Assembly: GCA_021775655.1 (NCBI GenBank)
Contig: JAJFHK010000405.1
Location: 1-10,901 of the forward strand
DNA from: Filomicrobium sp.
Lineage (GTDB): Bacteria; Pseudomonadota; Alphaproteobacteria; Rhizobiales; Hyphomicrobiaceae
Reading direction: 5' to 3'
DNA: 10,901 nucleotides
Shown: positions 6,376-10,901 of the stretch, in pieces
Layout: every line of letters begins with the position of its first letter
How positions within the stretch are numbered: the first letter of the stretch is position 1
Translations under genes and position numbers: made by a program
Notes under the pieces: generated by a model
What the model was told of the DNA's origin: nothing
The model's database searches: none
The model's input: the letters and a program-made list of their open reading frames with translations, nothing else

Positions 6376-8121
6376 ATGGTAGACATCACAAATGTGTTTG
6401 GCAACGGGTCGACGAACCTCTTGAAGGGCACCGACCTCGACGATGAAATTTTCGCCGAAGGCGGCAATGACGAAGTTGACGGCGGTCTCGGCGACGATCG
6501 CATCCATGGCGGCGGCGGAGACGACGTGCTGAGCGGCAATGGCGGTGACGACACAATCTTCGGCGCCTCGACGATGGGCGGCGTTGTTGACATGGACAAG
6601 TTCCGTATCGCCGAAGACGTTCGCGGTGAAGTGACCTTCCTCGGCGAGAGCGCCGGATACAATAACGCCCTCGGCATGTACAAGATTGCCGATGACGGCA
6701 CCATCTACGATGTCCAAATCGTGTTTGCAAATGCCTCCTTGAAAGGTTCTGGCGGCAGCCTTGTAGCAGGCGAGAGCTCTGTCGGAGTATCGCTCAATGC
6801 GGGCGACCAGGTTGGCTTCTTCATCGTCCCGAACGGTTACAGCCAGCGCGGCATGGCAGAGCTTCTGTCGGATACCGACGGTGGCTTCCGATTCGTCGAT
6901 CTTGAAGGCGAGCCGGGGAACGTCAACGGCGGCGCTGAACTCAAGCTTGTTCATGAAAGCGAAGACGGCGTCGAGACGGTCGTTCGCTCGCAGTATGGCG
7001 ACTCCATTTATCACTCCTACGGCGGTGCCGAAAGCGGGCTTAATGGGGATGGCTTTAATCACGTCACGGCTGAAGTTGATACCGCCAGCGGATCAGTCAA
7101 GATTGGCTTCGAGGATCTGAAGGGCGGCGGAGATAAAGACTTCGACGACAGCGTGTTCACGTTCAACATCGGCAAGACCAACGCAGCGTTGCTGCCAAAG
7201 GAATCCGTCAGCGGTACAACTTCGTCCGACAACGACGTCATTGACGGCGGCATTGGCAATGACACGCTGTTCGGCATGGGCGGCGACGATCAGATTCGCG
7301 GCGGCGAAGGTAATGATCGTGTTTGGGGCAATTCGGGCGACGACTTGCTCCTCGGCGACGAAGGCAGTGACGATCTGCGTGGCGGTTCTGGCAACGACAG
7401 GATTAGCGGGGGTGAGGGCAACGACAGGATCATCGGCAATTCCGGTGACGACAAGCTCGCTGGCGACGCGGGCAATGATGTAATCTCCGGCAATTCCGGC
7501 AACGATGTCATTTCCGATGGCGACGGCGACGACCACGTCAGTGGCGGTTCAGGTGATGACGTATTCTTCGCTGGTGCAGGCAACGACGTATTCCGTGGCG
7601 ACTCCGGATTCGACACGATCGATTATTCCGGATCGCGCCTCGGGCTCACAGTCGACATGTCCAAGCACGCTGTTTCTGGCGTTGGCAAGGACGAAATCTG
7701 GAGCATCGAGCGCTTGGTCGGCTCCAACTTCGACGACGAGATCAAGGGCGACAAGCGAGATAATGTCATTGAGGGTGGTGCTGGTGATGATGTCATCCGC
7801 AGCCTCGGCGGCGCGGATGAAATGTCAGGTGGATCAGGCAACGACACCTTCGTGTGGGCGGCAAAGGATGTCGTCAGCGAATCGACCGGCGAGCATCTCG
7901 GCGTTGATACGATCACCGATTTCCAGAAAGGCGACCGCCTTGACTTCTCCAGAATACTCAAGGGTCAGGAATTCGAGCAGATCGGTGACGTGGTCGAAGT
8001 TCGTGACGGCGAAAACGGTGCCACCGTGGCCGTCAGGATCGGTGACGCATTCGTCGACGTCGTGACCATCGAGGGCGCCAGCGCGGCCGAAGTTCAGGAC
8101 AGCTTCGACCTGCTCGCCTGA
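6376..8121 (+). CDS. RTX1: secreted RTX calcium-binding protein with DUF4114-like domain
   Basis: The ATG at 6376, with purine-rich GAGAG about 8 nt upstream, gives 581 aa; an in-frame GTG at 6349 is less likely. There is no Sec signal peptide, as expected for type I secretion. A short RTX block (about 18-63) is followed by a beta-rich domain (about 90-267) with FFIVPNGYSQRG and IGFEDLKGGGDKDFDDSVFTF, the signature of DUF4114-like domains. A long block of GGxGxDxux nonapeptides (about 285-410) forms the Ca2+-binding parallel beta-roll. Then come a FDTIDYSG spacer, more RTX (about 450-490), and the C-terminal LGVDTITDFQKGDRLDF module (about 508-525) typical of type I substrates. The protein is very acidic and has no protease (HExxH) or other enzyme motif that I can see. 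It is flanked by terminators, so it is probably monocistronic. A Ca2+-dependent matrix or surface protein is the likely role; the specific function is unknown. Confidence 0.88.
   Translation: MVDITNVFGNGSTNLLKGTDLDDEIFAEGGNDEVDGGLGDDRIHGGGGDDVLSGNGGDDTIFGASTMGGVVDMDKFRIAEDVRGEVTFLGESAGYNNALGMYKIADDGTIYDVQIVFANASLKGSGGSLVAGESSVGVSLNAGDQVGFFIVPNGYSQRGMAELLSDTDGGFRFVDLEGEPGNVNGGAELKLVHESEDGVETVVRSQYGDSIYHSYGGAESGLNGDGFNHVTAEVDTASGSVKIGFEDLKGGGDKDFDDSVFTFNIGKTNAALLPKESVSGTTSSDNDVIDGGIGNDTLFGMGGDDQIRGGEGNDRVWGNSGDDLLLGDEGSDDLRGGSGNDRISGGEGNDRIIGNSGDDKLAGDAGNDVISGNSGNDVISDGDGDDHVSGGSGDDVFFAGAGNDVFRGDSGFDTIDYSGSRLGLTVDMSKHAVSGVGKDEIWSIERLVGSNFDDEIKGDKRDNVIEGGAGDDVIRSLGGADEMSGGSGNDTFVWAAKDVVSESTGEHLGVDTITDFQKGDRLDFSRILKGQEFEQIGDVVEVRDGENGATVAVRIGDAFVDVVTIEGASAAEVQDSFDLLA
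7228..7605 (+). repeat. RTX1 nonapeptide-coding tandem repeats
   Basis: Degenerate 27-bp units encode GG-x-G-N/D-D-x-hydrophobic-x, with recurring GGC-AAC-GAC and GGC-GAC-GAC codons. Each pair of turns of the predicted beta-roll binds Ca2+. The repeats are diverged at DNA level, so they look old and selected rather than freshly amplified. Confidence 0.8.
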
Positions 8122-8149
8122 TCCGAACAACGTAGCCAGACTGTTTTGA

Positions 8150-8186
8150 GGCCGCCGGGCATTCGTCCGGCGGCCATTTCTTATAT
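8150..8186 (+). terminator. Intrinsic terminator after RTX1
   Basis: GGCCGCCGG (8150-8158) pairs perfectly with CCGGCGGCC (8167-8175), with G-U and C-G closing a small loop. A modest T-rich tail (ATTTCTTATAT) follows. It lies 28 bp after the RTX1 stop. The stem is very stable, although the T-run is broken. Confidence 0.7.
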
Positions 8187-8418
8187 GCGTCTCGTGAGTC
8201 GTTGCTGCGTGGGTCGAAATGCAATTAAAAAACAAGATTTATAAATGCCTTATCGGATCGGTTCAATTTTTAATTCATTTCATTTTGATTTTAGTGTTCG
8301 CTTGAAGCTCATCTTTAAGGTCTATTGCTAGGATCATAATCAAGGCGCCGGGAATTTCGACGAAATATCGAGATAATGAGAAAGCGGCAGAATATCCGCG
8401 AAAAGGTTGGGTAGGGCA
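8187..8418 (+). promoter_or_regulatory. AT-rich island upstream of RTX2
   Basis: This non-coding DNA has a T-rich core (8220-8300) and, nearer the gene, the near-perfect palindrome ATTTCG-A-CGAAAT (8354-8366), a possible operator. CATAAT (8335-8340) could be a -10 element but lacks a good -35. The start of RTX2 is preceded by AAAGG and TAGGG, with spacing of about 12 and 2 nt respectively. Confidence 0.4.
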
Positions 8419-9504
8419 ATGGCTACGATAAATGGCACCGATGTCGCCGATATACTGTACGGCGGAATTGATTCAGACACGGCTTACGGGAGAGCCGGCA
8501 ACGACGAAATTTTCGGCGGCGACTTGGACGACCTGATCTACGGTGGTCTCGGTGACGATGAATTGTGGGGCGAACTGGGCAACGACATACTCTTCGGAAA
8601 TGATGGGAATGACTTGATTTTCGGTGGCGATGGCGCCGACTTGCAGTCAGGCGGGCGAGGTGATGATGTCCTGAACGGTGGCGAAGGCGACGATTTTCTT
8701 GCTGGTGGCGAAGGTAACGACCGGATCTACGCGGGTGGAGGCAGCGACGGCGCTACTGGTGGCAAGGGCGACGATCTCATGCGCGGAGATGCCGGCAACG
8801 ACTCAATGCACGGCAACAGCGGAGCCGATGACCTGCGCGGGCGCGAAGGTGATGACATCCTCTGGGGGAATTCAGGCAACGACACCATCAACGGCGACGA
8901 AGGTAACGACGTCATCCGTGGCGGTTCTGGCGATGATCGCGTCTATGGCAGCGTCGGCAACGATACGATCGATGGCGGTTCTGGTTACGATACACTGGAT
9001 TATTCGCAGTACTTCGGAACAACCGACATCAACTTGCACACAGGCATCGTCCAGCGCGGCTTTGAGCAGGACAGCGTCAAGAGCTTCGAGAACATCCTCG
9101 GTTCGAACTTCGAAGACACGTTTACAGGCACCAACAAAGCAGAAGTGTTTAATGGCAGAGCTGGTGACGACTTCATCCGCAGCCGCGGCGGCGCTGACAC
9201 TCTTACCGGCAGCCTTGGCACCGATACCTTCCAGTACTTGAAGAAAGACGTAACCGATAACGAAGGCAACCACCTGGGTGTCGACACCATCACGGATTTT
9301 CGCCCTGGAGATATCCTGGACTTGCATGATTTTATCAAAGGTGAGCCAGAAACACTCGCCAACCATGTGCAGTTAACGACTGGAAACAACGGCACCACGG
9401 TCTCCGTCCACAACGGTGAAGAATTTGTCGACGTCGCGGTGTTGCAGGGCCTCTACCGGACGGATGCCGACCAAATGGCGGCGGACGGAATGATCATCTA
9501 CTGA
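8419..9504 (+). CDS. RTX2: small, nearly pure RTX calcium-binding protein (NodO / R-module-like)
   Basis: ATG 8419 gives 361 aa beginning MATINGTDVADILYG, a normal RTX opening; the upstream in-frame TTG (8407) is unlikely. RTX nonapeptides fill residues 10-192 almost without a break. They are followed by a GYDTLDYSQY spacer, a short RTX patch (about 230-272), and the C-terminal type I secretion module LGVDTITDFRPGDILDL (about 286-302). No catalytic domain is visible. This architecture resembles rhizobial NodO-type secreted Ca2+-binding proteins and the R-modules of Azotobacter AlgE epimerases; neither identity is shown. From residue about 190 it matches RTX1 clearly (LGSNF-D, GDDxIRSxGGAD, GxHLGVDTITDF, EFVDVAVLQG versus AFVDVVTIEG), so the two share a paralogous tail. 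A role in Ca2+-dependent structuring of an acidic exopolymer is an inference from context. Confidence 0.87.
   Translation: MATINGTDVADILYGGIDSDTAYGRAGNDEIFGGDLDDLIYGGLGDDELWGELGNDILFGNDGNDLIFGGDGADLQSGGRGDDVLNGGEGDDFLAGGEGNDRIYAGGGSDGATGGKGDDLMRGDAGNDSMHGNSGADDLRGREGDDILWGNSGNDTINGDEGNDVIRGGSGDDRVYGSVGNDTIDGGSGYDTLDYSQYFGTTDINLHTGIVQRGFEQDSVKSFENILGSNFEDTFTGTNKAEVFNGRAGDDFIRSRGGADTLTGSLGTDTFQYLKKDVTDNEGNHLGVDTITDFRPGDILDLHDFIKGEPETLANHVQLTTGNNGTTVSVHNGEEFVDVAVLQGLYRTDADQMAADGMIIY
8446..8994 (+). repeat. RTX2 nonapeptide-coding tandem repeats
   Basis: About twenty consecutive degenerate 27-bp units encode GGxGxDxux repeats, the longest uninterrupted RTX block in the window and half of the protein. 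Confidence 0.8.
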
Positions 9505-9549
9505 CGGGCGTAGTCGAACGACCAACAAATAAACCAACCGCCTGTGTAG

Positions 9550-9580
9550 GGCTGGAGGGCGTCACAGCCCTCCGGCCTTT
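9550..9580 (+). terminator. Intrinsic terminator after RTX2
   Basis: GGCTGGAGGGC (9550-9560) pairs with GCCCTCCGGCC (9567-9577), 11 bp with one G-U, around a 6-nt loop. It is followed only by TTTAG and a broken T-rich stretch. The strong stem 45 bp after the RTX2 stop makes termination likely. Confidence 0.7.
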
Positions 9581-9771
9581 AGCATTCTTAACGTTTGATT
9601 AACCAACCGAACTTTAGCTGTTCCTTCGATCGCCACGAGAATTGCGATGTATCGTTGCGCCTGCTGGCATAGGAAAACATATTTTAAATTGTGCGCAATT
9701 TCCAAACTGGAACGCAATGTTCCATTGCTAGTGTTTGCATCAATCGAAATATGTATTGGAGTTGGTTCGAA
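9581..9771 (+). promoter_or_regulatory. AT-rich leader of RTX3 with overlapping inverted repeats
   Basis: This non-coding DNA separates RTX2 from RTX3. TGGAAC-GCAAT-GTTCCA (9708-9724) and GCAATG-TTC-CATTGC (9714-9728) are perfect inverted repeats that overlap, so only one can fold at a time. They end about 44 bp before the start codon. ATTAACCAA occurs here (9599-9607) and also upstream of RTX1 (6194-6202). GGAG (9758-9761) is the ribosome binding site. Confidence 0.4.
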
Positions 9772-10901
9772 ATGAACAAGATCGATGGCACAGCAGGGGA
9801 CGACCGCATTGTCGGTACGGCTGGCGCTGACGATATTAATGGCGGGGACGGCAGGGACCGCCTCAACGGTGGCGATGGCGATGACATCGTCTCGGGCGGC
9901 GCTGACAACGATTACGTATACGGAGACGGCGGCAACGACACGCTTTATGGCGGTGACGGCAACGACGCGCTCGTCGGACATTCCGGTGAAGACCTTATAT
10001 ACGGCGAAGACGGCAACGACGGCATCTTTGGCGGAGGCGACAACGACACGATCTATGGTGGAGCCGGAAACGACACCATCTACGGCGACGGCGCTGATGA
10101 TTATATCGACGGGGGAGCAGACAGCGACCGGCTGTTTGGCGGATCAGGTAACGATACGCTGGTCTATACCGCCGGCGAAGGCGTTGATGAAATATCGGGG
10201 AACACTGGCGTCGATACGGTACGCATCGTTATGACGTCGGGTGATCTTGACGCTGCACGCGGCGATCTCGCCGATTTCGCGGACTGGCTTGACAATCAAC
10301 TTGCCAGCGCCGGTGGCGAGGCTGCTCATGCCGGACAGAACACCGGGGATACTTATTCGTTCGCCAATCTGGGACTGACGGTTTCTTCAGTCGAACGGGT
10401 TGAGCTTGTTGTCGACGGCGAAACCGTTGACATGCAGGATGTTCTCAATCAGGCACCCGTCGCGCCTGAATCACAGAATGTATCCGTCACCGAGGATCTG
10501 AGCGTCTTTGGAACGGTCGGTGCATCAGATCCCGACGGCGATGTGTTGACCTGCACAATGTCCGAAGGACCAGCCAACGGTGCGGTCCAGCTCAATGAAG
10601 CAACCGGCGACTTCACCTACACGCCTAATGGCGACTTTGCGGGTACCGACAGCTTCTCGATCATGATCGAAGACGGTCGCGGTGGCGCGGTCGAACAACT
10701 TGTAACCGTGGACGTTGACGCGGCCGCCGATATACCGACCCTCGTTGCATCCGTCAGTGAAATCACAGGCAGCAACATCGTTGGAACCTCAGGATCCGAT
10801 CAGATCTCCGGGACGAATGGCGATGACACAATCGAAGGTGGCGACGGAAACGATACGATCTACGGCGACGGCGGCACAGGCGCCACGGTCGCCCTCGACA
10901 T
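9772..10901 (+). CDS. RTX3: large RTX/cadherin-like secreted protein (3' end outside window)
   Basis: The frame is open from ATG 9772 (GGAG 10 nt upstream; in-frame ATG 9751 lacks one) to the window end, 376 codons without a stop. Residues 1-130 open at once with RTX nonapeptides (DGTAGDDRIVGTAGADDINGG and similar). A non-repetitive part follows (about 131-227), including an acidic helical stretch (GDLDAARGDLADFADWLDNQL). Residues about 228-316 form a cadherin-like/VCBS-type beta-sandwich repeat (NQAPVAPESQNVSVTED, ASDPDGDVLT, GDFTYTPNGDFAGTDSFSIMIEDG). After a D-x-PTLVASVSEITG linker a second RTX block starts (about 333). This alternation is typical of long type I-secreted adhesins or matrix proteins. 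No enzyme domain is visible in this part; one could lie beyond the edge. Confidence 0.85.
   Translation, partial: MNKIDGTAGDDRIVGTAGADDINGGDGRDRLNGGDGDDIVSGGADNDYVYGDGGNDTLYGGDGNDALVGHSGEDLIYGEDGNDGIFGGGDNDTIYGGAGNDTIYGDGADDYIDGGADSDRLFGGSGNDTLVYTAGEGVDEISGNTGVDTVRIVMTSGDLDAARGDLADFADWLDNQLASAGGEAAHAGQNTGDTYSFANLGLTVSSVERVELVVDGETVDMQDVLNQAPVAPESQNVSVTEDLSVFGTVGASDPDGDVLTCTMSEGPANGAVQLNEATGDFTYTPNGDFAGTDSFSIMIEDGRGGAVEQLVTVDVDAAADIPTLVASVSEITGSNIVGTSGSDQISGTNGDDTIEGGDGNDTIYGDGGTGATVALD
9793..10161 (+). repeat. RTX3 N-terminal nonapeptide-coding tandem repeats
   Basis: Degenerate 27-bp units (recurring GGC-AAC-GAC and TAT/TAC-GGC codons) encode GGxGNDxuY-type RTX repeats. A second block begins near 10770 and continues past the window. 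Confidence 0.75.

Noticed and set aside
6355..7062. Long minus-strand open frame opposite RTX1 (235 codons), and similar antisense frames opposite RTX2 and RTX3
   Set aside because: These are shadows of the repetitive GGC/GAC codon pattern of the RTX genes. Their translations are low-complexity or lack family motifs.
7228..8994. CRISPR array or satellite repeat
   Set aside because: The 27-bp periodicity is degenerate, in frame, and encodes RTX nonapeptides. There are no identical repeats with unique spacers.
6376..9504. Mannuronan C-5 epimerase or serralysin-type protease activity for RTX1/RTX2
   Set aside because: There is no A-module-like parallel beta-helix catalytic sequence and no HExxH zinc motif in either protein. 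Only the RTX and secretion parts resemble those families.

Overview
The window looks like a chromosomal or megaplasmid segment of an alphaproteobacterium, probably of the Rhizobiales/Hyphomicrobiales. The grounds are GC-rich coding DNA with AT-rich intergenic islands, a rhizobial-style set of RTX proteins, and family resemblances; the exact taxon cannot be read from the sequence. All recognised genes are on the + strand.

Layout. (1) Positions 2-1054 hold the C-terminal three quarters of an FAD-linked D-lactate/glycolate dehydrogenase, cut by the window edge. (2) Positions 1234-6103 hold a compact polyuronate (alginate-type) locus in the order alg44 - alg8 - algD: a PilZ/HlyD-type co-polymerase, the family-2 glycosyltransferase, and the GDP-mannose 6-dehydrogenase that makes the precursor. 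It ends at a good intrinsic terminator (6129-6165). The other classical alginate genes (algK, algE, algG, algX, algL, algIJF, algA) are absent from the window. (3) Positions 6376 to the right edge hold three separate RTX (Ca2+-binding nonapeptide) genes, each preceded by an AT-rich non-coding island; the first two are followed by strong hairpins. RTX1 carries a DUF4114-like domain, RTX2 is almost pure RTX plus a secretion tail, and RTX3 is an RTX/cadherin-like protein that runs off the window.

The outstanding observation is in algD. The gene is open over 496 codons except for one in-frame TGA (5570-5572). That TGA falls exactly on the codon of the catalytic cysteine of the GDP-mannose/UDP-glucose dehydrogenase family (motif GGS-C-LPK; Cys268 in Pseudomonas AlgD). 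Everything before and after is intact and motif-rich. Three explanations compete: a selenocysteine-containing AlgD, which to my knowledge would be a new selenoprotein family; a fresh inactivating mutation; or a sequencing error. Hand folding finds hairpins just after the UGA, but none is a clean bacterial SECIS, so this is a hypothesis to test and not a demonstrated selenoprotein.

How the parts may work together (inference): AlgD supplies GDP-mannuronate, Alg8 polymerises and exports it across the inner membrane, and Alg44 switches Alg8 on when c-di-GMP binds its PilZ domain. The neighbouring RTX proteins, exported by a type I system encoded elsewhere, could bind Ca2+ and the acidic polymer in the matrix, much as the R-modules of Azotobacter AlgE epimerases bind Ca2+ and alginate.
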